Shown here: positions 53,484 through 60,595 of the stretch, piece by piece
Numbering within the stretch: the stretch's first letter is position 1
Layout: the number at the start of each line of letters is the position of its first letter
Source: UBA1930 sp943371535
GTDB taxonomy: Bacteria > Bacteroidota > Bacteroidia > Chitinophagales > Chitinophagaceae
Direction of reading: 5' to 3'
Assembly (NCBI GenBank): GCA_943371535.1
Contig: CALRVE020000016.1
Coordinates: forward strand, 1-64,000
DNA length: 64,000 nucleotides
Position numbers and translations under genes: made by a program
The notes under the pieces: model-generated
Told to the model about the DNA's origin: nothing
What the model saw: the letters and a program-made list of their open reading frames with translations, nothing else
Database searches by the model: none

Positions 53484-54044
53484 ATGGAATTTAAAAACGA
53501 TATTGAACATGCTTTACAAGCATTAGAAACAAATACTGCTATACTGTTTGCTACAGAACATCACTGGGTTGTTGCAGTAGATGCAACTAGTAGTGTTGCA
53601 GTTGAACAATTGAAGAATATTGTTCCACTGAATGATCATGCTTGCAGCATTATTTGTGTAGCCGATGAAAGAGAACTCATGCAATATGTTGCCACACTAG
53701 ATTTAGAAGTATTCAATTTTTTAGATGCACAAACACAGCCAACAGCCATTTTATTTGAACATATAATTGGACTAGCCGATGAAGCTGTACAACCCAATGG
53801 AACTGCATTTGTATGTATTGCACAAGATGCATTTACCAAAACTTTATTGAAGCGTTTTCGAAAACCTTTGTTCGTAATTACACTGCCAAACAATCAACTG
53901 AATTACAACTCGGCTTTTAATAATATTGATGCTACTATTAAAAATTCAGTGGCTTATATAGCACACCATAAGCAACAAGAGGCAACTGTATTTACTCCAT
54001 TGTCAAAGTATCAGCTAGTTGAAAATGAATATGTTAAGCTTTAG
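53484..54044 (+). CDS. Degenerate Sua5/YrdC-like protein
   Basis: 186 residues, not annotated by an obvious motif, but its layout follows the Sua5/YrdC (TsaC) threonylcarbamoyl-AMP synthase fold used in tRNA t6A formation. MEFKNDIEHALQALETNTAIL matches the family start; ATEHHWVVAVDAT (23-35) replaces the PTDTIWGIGCDAT type; VADERELMQYV, PTAILFEHIIGLAD and LLKRFRKPL match. The active-site pieces are altered: P-T-D-T is gone, the K-x-R after the first helix is VPLN, and TSAN is TLPN (133-136). So it is probably a non-catalytic paralogue or a divergent enzyme. A normal Sua5 must be elsewhere. Co-oriented with the glycosyltransferase. Confidence 0.65.
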   Translation: MEFKNDIEHALQALETNTAILFATEHHWVVAVDATSSVAVEQLKNIVPLNDHACSIICVADERELMQYVATLDLEVFNFLDAQTQPTAILFEHIIGLADEAVQPNGTAFVCIAQDAFTKTLLKRFRKPLFVITLPNNQLNYNSAFNNIDATIKNSVAYIAHHKQQEATVFTPLSKYQLVENEYVKL

Positions 54045-54208
54045 TAATGCTTCATTGTGAATAATCATGTGCCAAAGCTGTGTAAAAATCTTTTTTTCTG
54101 TTAATTGATTGATTGGTAGTAAGTTATTGAATTTAAAATGCATTTATTCATTGCATAACAAAATATTCACTTGCATTTCTCGTTTTTAAGTTTCAACTTA
54201 ATGCTTCA

Positions 54209-54406
54209 ATGACAAAGGTTATACTCAATATTCCATCAGAAAAAGTCCATTCTTTTTTACAAGCAATGGTGCAATTGGGTATTCGTGATAACGCTGTTCA
54301 ATCTAACTTCAAATCAACGCCTCGTAAATTCATTGCTCCTTTTCCATTGTCAAAATTTTTGTTATTCGATTGGGAGTTTTTTAGCAATGAATTAGAGTTT
54401 GAATAA
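54209..54406 (+). CDS. Small paralogous protein, first of a tandem pair
   Basis: 65 residues, MTKVILNIPSEKVHSFLQAMVQLG..., ending FDWEFFSNELEFE. It shares its N-terminal strand-helix pattern ([VI]xxNIPxxKVxSFLxxMxQxG) and C-terminal FDWxFxxN with the next gene. No signal peptide or membrane segment. Function unknown; the short strand-helix start recalls small antitoxin-like proteins but no partner toxin is visible. Confidence 0.6.
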   Translation: MTKVILNIPSEKVHSFLQAMVQLGIRDNAVQSNFKSTPRKFIAPFPLSKFLLFDWEFFSNELEFE

Positions 54407-54501
54407 ACTTTTTCCTCTAACAAAATATTAACTGTTGGTTTTGTGTCAACGTTGCTTTAGTAACATCTAATGGTAAATTATTCACCATTAAATTGTAAAA
54501 C

Positions 54502-54714
54502 ATGGCACAGTTCAGCGTAAATATTCCCAACCATAAAGTTCAATCGTTTTTAACAACAATGGCTCAAACTGGTTTTACTAAAACCATTCAGTCAATTCAA
54601 TTAGCCAATTCATCGGCTCAGCAAATGCAATTGATTCCAAATCAAAATCAACACAATCAACATCATCCGTATTTCGATTGGGATTTTTATACCAATGATA
54701 TTTTAATTGATTAG
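54502..54714 (+). CDS. Small paralogous protein, second of a tandem pair
   Basis: 70 residues, MAQFSVNIPNHKVQSFLTTMAQTGF..., ending FDWDFYTNDILID, with a Gln/Asn/His-rich middle (QLIPNQNQHNQHH). Paralogue of the upstream gene, conserved at both ends and free in the middle. A 7-bp hairpin TAATGGT/ACCATTA (54468-54474 with 54484-54490) lies just before the ATG. It precedes the CCA-adding enzyme gene by 35 bases. Confidence 0.6.
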   Translation: MAQFSVNIPNHKVQSFLTTMAQTGFTKTIQSIQLANSSAQQMQLIPNQNQHNQHHPYFDWDFYTNDILID

Positions 54715-54749
54715 AGGAGAAATTTTATCAGCCTATATCTTTGCGGCGT

Positions 54750-56189
54750 ATGGATATTAACTGCACAGCAGAAGAATTGGCAATTTTACAAAAAGTAGCA
54801 GCAGCAGCCGAACAGTTGCAAGTGCCTGCTTTTTTAATTGGCGGATTTGTAAGAGATAAAATTATTGGTCGAAATACAAAAGATGCAGATATTGTTTGCT
54901 TGGGCAATGGAATTGAACTGGCTCATCAAACTGCATCTTTTTTTGTGCCTAAACCTTATGTAGCTTTTTTTAAAAATTTCGGAACTGCTCAAATAAAAAT
55001 TTCAAATTCTCCCAATACAAATGAGGCTTTTGAAATTGAATTTGTGGGTGCCAGAAAAGAAAGTTATAATCGTGATAGTCGTAAACCTATTGTTGAAATG
55101 GGTACTTTAGAAGATGACCAAAATAGAAGAGATTTTACCATCAATGCTCTAGCCATTAGTTTAAACAAAGAAAATTTTGGTCAACTTATTGATCCTTTCA
55201 ATGGGTTACAAGATATTCAAAACCGTATTCTGCAAACTCCTTTAGAACCCGAACAAACGTTTAGTGATGATCCTCTTCGAATGATGAGAGCCATTCGTTT
55301 TGCCACACAACTCAATTTTACTATTGCTCCAAAAACTTTTGAAGCCATAGTAAAAATGGCCGATAGAATTAAAATAGTTTCTCAAGAACGTATTACAGAT
55401 GAGCTGAATAAAATTATGCTTTCAACCAAACCATCCATTGGTTGGGATTTACTCAGCAAAAGTGGATTACTGCAAATTATTTTTCCGCAAATGATGGCAT
55501 TGCATGGAGCTGAATATGTAGATGGAAAAGGGCATAAAGATAATTTTTATCATACCCTGCAAGTACTGGATAATATTAGCGAAAACACCAACGATTTGTG
55601 GTTTCGCTGGGCAGCGGTTTTGCATGATATTGCTAAACCCAATACCAAACGTTTTGAAGAGGGTTTTGGCTGGACCTTTCATGGGCATGAAGTAGTGGGT
55701 GCAAGAATGGTTCCTAAAATTTTCACCAAACTAAAATTGCCTTTAAACGAAAAAATGCGATTAGTACAAAAGTTAGTTGCATTGCATTTACGCCCTATTT
55801 CATTAACCAAAGAAAACATTACCGATAGTGCCATAAGGCGATTATTGTTTGAGGCAGGAGAAGATATTGATGCTTTAATGATGTTGTGTAATGCCGATAT
55901 TACCAGCAAAAACAAACAAAAAGTACAGCGTTTTTTACAAAATTTTGAACTAGTAAAACAACGCATGAAAGCTGTTGAAGAAAAAGATCATTTACGTAAT
56001 TGGCAACCACCTATAACAGGTGAATTAATTATGCAAACCTTTAATCTACAGCCTTCTAGAGAAGTGGGAGATATTAAAGACGCTATTCGAGAAGCCATTT
56101 TAGAGGGCGAAATAGAAAACAACTATGAAGCTGCTTATGCCTTTATGTTAGTAAAAGCCAAAGAACTCAATTTGCAACCTATTCAATAA
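54750..56189 (+). CDS. cca: CCA-adding tRNA nucleotidyltransferase, HD-domain type
   Basis: 479 residues from the ATG at 54750 (MDINCTAEELAILQ). The head has LIGGFVRDKIIGRNTKDADIVC (GG...R...D-x-D metal site), RRDFTINALA and the RMMRAIRFATQL neck; an HD domain follows (FRWAAVLHDIAKP) with a C-terminal RNA-binding half. It adds or repairs the 3' CCA of tRNAs, fitting the CCA-less tRNA gene here. A TATCTTTG -7 element (54736-54743) ends 6 bases before the ATG, predicting a leaderless message; the TTG at 54741 therefore cannot be used. Confidence 0.94.
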   Translation: MDINCTAEELAILQKVAAAAEQLQVPAFLIGGFVRDKIIGRNTKDADIVCLGNGIELAHQTASFFVPKPYVAFFKNFGTAQIKISNSPNTNEAFEIEFVGARKESYNRDSRKPIVEMGTLEDDQNRRDFTINALAISLNKENFGQLIDPFNGLQDIQNRILQTPLEPEQTFSDDPLRMMRAIRFATQLNFTIAPKTFEAIVKMADRIKIVSQERITDELNKIMLSTKPSIGWDLLSKSGLLQIIFPQMMALHGAEYVDGKGHKDNFYHTLQVLDNISENTNDLWFRWAAVLHDIAKPNTKRFEEGFGWTFHGHEVVGARMVPKIFTKLKLPLNEKMRLVQKLVALHLRPISLTKENITDSAIRRLLFEAGEDIDALMMLCNADITSKNKQKVQRFLQNFELVKQRMKAVEEKDHLRNWQPPITGELIMQTFNLQPSREVGDIKDAIREAILEGEIENNYEAAYAFMLVKAKELNLQPIQ

Positions 56190-56373
56190 ACCTTATTTTC
56201 GTTTTGATTTTACATTTGTAGTGTAAACTGCACAATAGCAAATTAGATCTTGTGTAGACTGTACTGAGCGTATTTCGACTTAGCTCAATACCGAAGTATC
56301 GCACACTGCAACAGTAGAATAGAATTTGAGCAATCATTTCAAATTGAAAATTAGAAATCAGAAATAAACAATC
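56190..56373. other. Gap with CTGAGCGTATTTCGACT words
   Basis: No gene. It contains the ACTGAGCGTATTTCGACTTAGCTCA word (56261-56285), related to the words at 12617 and in the HI0933-type gene, and CAAATTGAAAATTAGAAATC words just before the next ATG. Confidence 0.5.
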
Positions 56374-56946
56374 ATGGCTACTTTAAAGTTCAGAATATAT
56401 TTAGAAGAGGATGATGCAGTATACAGAGATATTGCCATTAAGCATACACAAACTTTTCAAGATTTGCATTTTGCAATTTTAAAAGCTTACGAGTTTGATA
56501 ATAAACATCAAGCAACATTTTTTCGCAGTAACGATAATTGGTTACGTGGCAGAGAAATTACTTTTGAAAAATACGATAAAGAGTATGCTGCACCTCCATT
56601 ATACATGGTTGAAACACCTATTAGAAATGAAGTGCAAAACACCAATCAAAAATTTATTTATGTGTACGATTTTGCTAAAAACTGGGTGTTTTTGGTTGAA
56701 TTGATTAATGTAAGTAAAGAAGAAAATCCAAAATTAGAATATCCAATTGTTACACGTAAAGAAGGCATTGGTCCACAACAATATGGTACCAAAAGTTTAT
56801 TAGGCGATAAGTTCAATGATATTGAAGAAAAGTACGATTTAACTGAAGTAACTCCAGAGGGTTTTGGTAAAGAAGGTGATGATGAAGAAGCTGCTAGCGA
56901 TGAAGATGATACCATTGAAGACAATAATAGTGATGAAGAATTTTAA
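56374..56946 (+). CDS. Plasmid pRiA4b ORF-3-like / TnpR-passenger family protein
   Basis: 190 residues, MATLKFRIYLEEDDAVYRDIAIKHTQTFQDLHFAILKAYEFDNKHQATFF..., which is the PRiA4_ORF3 fold pattern (first strand, then W/F-rich region ...IYVYDFAKNWVFLVELINV...). The tail from about 158 is very acidic (EEAASDEDDTIEDNN). The family name comes from a mobile-element passenger, but many members are plain chromosomal; no transposase is here. Precedes miaA on the same strand by 54 bases. Confidence 0.85.
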   Translation: MATLKFRIYLEEDDAVYRDIAIKHTQTFQDLHFAILKAYEFDNKHQATFFRSNDNWLRGREITFEKYDKEYAAPPLYMVETPIRNEVQNTNQKFIYVYDFAKNWVFLVELINVSKEENPKLEYPIVTRKEGIGPQQYGTKSLLGDKFNDIEEKYDLTEVTPEGFGKEGDDEEAASDEDDTIEDNNSDEEF

Positions 56947-57000
56947 TAAACCATTTTTAATTTCAAATTAGCAATTTCAAATCAGTAATATTCAATTCTA

Positions 57001-57903
57001 GTGAATGAAAAAACTGTTGTAATTATTTGCGGACCAACAGCAGTTGGTAAAACAGCATTGGCTATTCAATTAGCCACCCATTTTAATACAGAAATTATCT
57101 CGGCCGATTCAAGGCAATGTTTTAAAGAACTTAATATTGGTGTGGCTAAACCCTCAGCAACAGAGTTACGTCAGGTACAACATTATTTCATCAACTCACA
57201 TTCCATTCATAATGATGTAAATGCTGTAACCTTTGAACAGTATGCATTAGAAGCAGCAGCAACAATTTTCAAAAAAAGCAATATTGCCATCATGGTGGGT
57301 GGCACTGGTTTATACATTAAAGCTTTTTGTGAGGGGCTTGATAATATTCCAACTATTCCTGAAGAAGTTCGTACTTCCATTTCAAAGCAATATCAAAATT
57401 TAGGGTTGACTTGGTTACAAGAACAAGTACAAACAAAAGACCCACAATTTTGGAAAACAGCCGAACAACAAAACCCACAACGTTTACTCAGAGCATTAGA
57501 AGTTTGGGAAGCAACAGGGCATTCTATTACAAGTTTTAGAACAGGATCAAAAAATGAGCGACCATTCAATAGTATAAAAATTGGATTGGAATTGCCTAGG
57601 GAAGTTTTGTACCAAAGAATTAATACAAGAGTAGATGTAATGATGCAAGATGGGCTTTTACAAGAAGTGGAAAATTTAATTCCTTTTCAACAGCTCAATG
57701 CCTTGCAAACAGTGGGCTACAAAGAATTTTTTGCTTATTTCAATCATCAAACCACTAAAGAGCAAGCAATAGAAGAATTAAAAAAAAATACTCGACATTA
57801 TGCCAAACGCCAAATGACTTGGTTTAAAAAAGATGCATCTGTAGAATGGTTTTCGCCCAAACAATACAATGAAATCATTAGTTTTTTACAAATAAAGTAT
57901 TGA
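57001..57903 (+). CDS. miaA: tRNA dimethylallyltransferase MiaA
   Basis: 300 residues starting at GTG 57001 (MNEKTVVIICGPTAVGKTALAIQL). P-loop GPTAVGKT, then ISADSRQCFKELNIGVAKPS, GGTGLYIKAFCEGLD and the KNTRHYAKRQMTWFK signature. It prenylates A37 of tRNAs reading UNN codons. An ATG is present at 57005 but out of frame. Followed after 3 bases by an exported unknown. Confidence 0.96.
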   Translation: MNEKTVVIICGPTAVGKTALAIQLATHFNTEIISADSRQCFKELNIGVAKPSATELRQVQHYFINSHSIHNDVNAVTFEQYALEAAATIFKKSNIAIMVGGTGLYIKAFCEGLDNIPTIPEEVRTSISKQYQNLGLTWLQEQVQTKDPQFWKTAEQQNPQRLLRALEVWEATGHSITSFRTGSKNERPFNSIKIGLELPREVLYQRINTRVDVMMQDGLLQEVENLIPFQQLNALQTVGYKEFFAYFNHQTTKEQAIEELKKNTRHYAKRQMTWFKKDASVEWFSPKQYNEIISFLQIKY

Positions 57904-57906
57904 TAC

Positions 57907-58515
57907 ATGAAGAATAAATGGATAAATATTTTACATATTAAATTCGTATTTATATTTTTTATTAATCAATGTGCTGCACAAGAAAAATATGATCCAGACT
58001 TAATGCGACCTAATAAAGACCCTAATTCAGGAGTTATTTATGGATTTAATTATACCAAATTGGGGTTACTTGTTTGTTATCCTTGGGAGTTCGAAAGCAA
58101 ACAAAAATTTGAAAAGTTAAGTAATACTAATAAGAATTACAATCAAGATGAGCTAGTATTTGAATTACAAAAAAATGGGTCTTTATTGTATTGGTTTAAG
58201 AAAGACTATTTGATTAATCCAGTTGATACTTTCATATTAGCAGATGGCAATACCTCTGTTTCAAAAAAAAGGGTTAGAAGCGATAGTTTAAGTATAAAAA
58301 ATATATATAGAGGCACTTGGAAATGGAATTTTAAGGATAGTAGCATCGCTATATATTTTGATAAAAACGACTTCAACATTCAGCCTATTATAGGAAAAAT
58401 AATGTTTATGAGTAATTTAACTTTAAAAATATTAAGGCAACCTAATATAAATGCTACAAAAAATAGAAAGTTTGGGAGTAAAGAATTTCAAAAAATGGAG
58501 TATTTTACCCATTAG
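57907..58515 (+). CDS. Exported protein of unknown function
   Basis: 202 residues. Signal peptide MKNKWINILHIKFVFIFFINQCAAQ, possibly a lipoprotein variant because of the cysteine at 22. The mature part is basic and strand-rich (LVFELQKNGSLLYWFKKDYL, IYRGTWKWNFKDSSIAIYF), a lipocalin-like or copper-resistance-like beta pattern only by look. Begins 3 bases after miaA, so translationally coupled. No known family. Confidence 0.7.
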   Translation: MKNKWINILHIKFVFIFFINQCAAQEKYDPDLMRPNKDPNSGVIYGFNYTKLGLLVCYPWEFESKQKFEKLSNTNKNYNQDELVFELQKNGSLLYWFKKDYLINPVDTFILADGNTSVSKKRVRSDSLSIKNIYRGTWKWNFKDSSIAIYFDKNDFNIQPIIGKIMFMSNLTLKILRQPNINATKNRKFGSKEFQKMEYFTH

Positions 58516-58618
58516 ATTTTTATTCTTATATCCTTCTATTGTTGTAAGATTCTTCTAATATCTTACGCACCATTCACACTTTCTGTTTTAATTAAAAAAT
58601 TCCTTGATTTTCCTAATA

Positions 58619-58650
58619 CAAAAAAGCGTTTCTAATAACTAGAAACGCTT
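58619..58650 (-). terminator. Terminator of the small basic protein gene
   Basis: AAGCGTTTCTA (58624-58634) pairs with TAGAAACGCTT (58640-58650). On the minus strand a T-run (complement of 58619-58625) follows the stem. Confidence 0.8.
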
Positions 58651-58668
58651 GCAAATAATTTGGTTGGT

Positions 58669-58827
58669 TTAACTTCCTCTCGATCCACCTGTTTTAATAG
58701 GCTTTTTTGTTGCACCAACAGCTTTAGTATTACCCGGTTTAGCAATAAACTTAGAAGCAGTAGCACTTGCTTTGCCTCCTTTGCCAGGTAATTTTGAGTT
58801 GTTCTTATTATTGGTTGGTAAACCCAT
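58669..58827 (-). CDS. Tiny basic Gly/Lys-rich protein
   Basis: 52 residues from the ATG at 58827 (MGLPTNNKNNSKLPGKGGKA), ending TKKPIKTGGSRGS. Very basic, Gly/Ser/Lys-rich and probably disordered. The frame is open upstream to 58881, but that part overlaps the region next to the RNase P RNA promoter and lacks a sensible start. Divergent from rnpB, with its own terminator; a nucleic-acid-binding role is a guess. Confidence 0.6.
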   Translation of the reverse strand: MGLPTNNKNNSKLPGKGGKASATASKFIAKPGNTKAVGATKKPIKTGGSRGS

Positions 58828-58871
58828 AAAATAATTTTTTTGTGAACAATGAAGATAAGTTGAAGTTTTTA

Positions 58872-58900
58872 TTTGTACCAAAATTATTCAATTACTTTTG
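58872..58900 (+). promoter_or_regulatory. Promoter of rnpB
   Basis: TTTG (58872-58875), 17 bases, TACTTTTG (58893-58900). The predicted start near 58906 coincides with the first base of the P1 stem. A strong match of both elements to the Bacteroidota consensus. Confidence 0.75.
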
Positions 58901-58901
58901 C

Positions 58902-59299
58902 GGTTGCTACAAACCCGAACTATCGCTGCTTGTTAATCAAGTTGAGGAAAGTCTGGACAACATAGAGTAATTCACCGGTTAAGAGCCGGCTATTATTCAT
59001 TGTAACTTGTTACAATAAATAATAAGAGAAAGTGCCACAGAAAATAACTACCCAATCAAAAGTTGGGAAAAGGTGAAAATGTGAGGTAAGAGCTCACGAT
59101 GTTTTGCAGTAATGTATTACATGGGTAAACCTTGAGTGTTGTAATGCCACGTATAGAAACCTTTGAGGGCTACTCGTTCGAGGTTACTGAAAAGTAAACA
59201 GGTTTCAGGGTAGGCAGCAAGATTGTAACAGTAATGTTGCAGCTAGATAAATGATAGTGTAAAAACAGAATCCGGCTTATGAGGTTTGTAGCTTTTTTT
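58902..59299 (+). ncRNA. rnpB: RNase P RNA
   Basis: Bacterial class A RNase P RNA, the catalytic RNA that trims the 5' end of tRNAs. P1 is closed by GCTACAAACC (58906-58915) and GGTTTGTAGC (59283-59292), followed by seven T residues. Conserved blocks are GAGGAAAGTCTGGAC, GTGCCACAGAAA, GAGGTAAGAGCTCAC, GGTAAACCTTGAG and ACAGAATCCGGCTTAT. The P12 region is A+T-rich as in other Bacteroidota. The normal C-C of the GAAAGTCCGGAC block is C-T here (AGTCTGGAC). Confidence 0.96.
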
Positions 59300-59387
59300 A
59301 GTATTTGAACTGATTAGATTTTTTAAGAGTTGATGTGTTAATTGAAAAATCATCTTCGATAAACTCAGGCTGACAGCATTTGGCATA

Positions 59388-59553
59388 TTGAGTAAATAAT
59401 TTCTGCTTCGCAGAAAAGCATTTTGAAAATGACATTGTTGCCACGGATGCACGGAAAATCACGGATTCGTTGATATTGATTATTAAATACTCCGTGCTAA
59501 TCCGTGCATCCGTGGCAATAAAAAAATCATTTGTTTACAAATGGTTTTCAATG
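59388..59553. repeat. Composite three-hairpin dispersed repeat, copy 2
   Basis: Left end TTGAGTAAATAATTTCTGC with hairpin TTTCTGC-TTC-GCAGAAA; central perfect 18-bp inverted repeat 59438-59455 with 59501-59518 (TTGCCACGGATGCACGGA arms); right end hairpin around AATCATTTGTTTACAAATGG (59526-59549). Ends match copy 1 at 7442-7613 almost base for base, while the centre is the CACGGATGCACGG word rather than CACGAAGGC. Confidence 0.78.
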
Positions 59554-59576
59554 TTTTGCAATATCTGTCATTGACA

Positions 59577-59592
59577 GCCGATAGCTATCGGC
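59577..59592. repeat. Palindrome GCCGATAGCTATCGGC, copy 2
   Basis: 16-base perfect palindrome identical to the core of that at 20288-20305. It lies just past the composite repeat. Confidence 0.65.
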
Positions 59593-59649
59593 TTATCGAA
59601 ATATAACAAATGCTGTTTTAAAAGCATTGTTGAAAAAGTTTCATCAACT

Positions 59650-60399
59650 TTATTCTTTAAAAAGTGGTTCTAATATTTGTAACATCTGTATTTGCTCTTT
59701 TAAATGTCCTTGTTCAGCCTCAATATTTATATAGGGTATCATTTTGTTGCCATAAAAAATAGAAAGTGAACCATCATCAACTGCTCCACTCGACTTTTGT
59801 AAGATTACATTGATTTTATTTTCCTTTAAATGATTGAATACTTTTTTATCAGTAGTATACACAAAATCATCTTCATCCATCAATGCATTTACATAAACAT
59901 TTGCTGCATTGGCATATTCTGCTCCTCCCTTTAAATAACTTTTAATAGATAAGCCTTTGTTGCCATTGTTGTGCATGGCAATAATCATTTTTGCATCACC
60001 AATTTGTTGAATGATAGCATTTGCAAAACCTTCAACTTCTTTTTTTGCTTCATTATTATAGACCGACAATTTTTTTAAAGTTGCTTGAATGCCTTTATTG
60101 GTGAAAATTCTATTTGGGTCAAAAACATGTTTTGTATTGTTCAGTTCAAACTCAATATTTCTTTGAGGTTTATGTGCTACATAAATAAATTTTCCATTGC
60201 TATTGGCTAAAAATTGCTGGCAGGCTTCAATGCTTGTTGTTTCATTGGCATGCAGATTAATAAAACAAAGTTTACTGCTTTGCTCACCAAAAACATTAGT
60301 TTGTATTTGAACAATAGCATTACCCAGTTTTACTGTAGTAGTAATGTTTGTAGCAGGAGTAAAGCATATGGCAATTAATAAAAAGTACAATTTAAACAT
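59650..60399 (-). CDS. Exported protein with a possible metallo-amidase pattern
   Basis: 249 residues. Signal peptide MFKLYFLLIAICFTPATN. It contains LHANE (H50xxE53), MHNN (H143) and INIEAEQGH (E227, H232). The spacing H-x-x-E ... H ... E is that of zinc carboxypeptidases and AstE-type amidohydrolases (M14 fold), but no full family motif is recognised, so the assignment is inference. Residues 44-54 and 137-151 look like strand-loop ends of such a fold. Probably periplasmic. Alone on the minus strand. Confidence 0.6.
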   Translation of the reverse strand: MFKLYFLLIAICFTPATNITTTVKLGNAIVQIQTNVFGEQSSKLCFINLHANETTSIEACQQFLANSNGKFIYVAHKPQRNIEFELNNTKHVFDPNRIFTNKGIQATLKKLSVYNNEAKKEVEGFANAIIQQIGDAKMIIAMHNNGNKGLSIKSYLKGGAEYANAANVYVNALMDEDDFVYTTDKKVFNHLKENKINVILQKSSGAVDDGSLSIFYGNKMIPYINIEAEQGHLKEQIQMLQILEPLFKE

Positions 60400-60595
60400 A
60401 CAGTAAATCTAGGGTTTTTATTTACTTTTTTTACGTTAAAAGTTGAAGTAAATTATCAGCAAGATGACAATTATCATGTTTGCTGATGTGCAATGTCATG
60501 GATTTATTTTTTTTTAATTTTTAGTTTCACCCAATAATTTGTAATCATTCACCTCTTTTTGAGCTTCTAGTTTTCAAATCGTAAACCAACTCTAT

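Larger units (their letters stand above)
59300..59649. other. Repeat-filled gap downstream of rnpB
   Basis: No gene. Holds TCTTCGATAAACTCAGGC (word related to 12617 and 56261), the second composite three-hairpin repeat (59388-59553), and the GCCGATAGCTATCGGC palindrome (59577-59592). Confidence 0.65.

Noticed and set aside
56374..56946. Mobile element, because of the TnpR-passenger family name
   Set aside because: No transposase, terminal repeats or target duplication is visible around the gene; it sits in a conserved tRNA-processing context.
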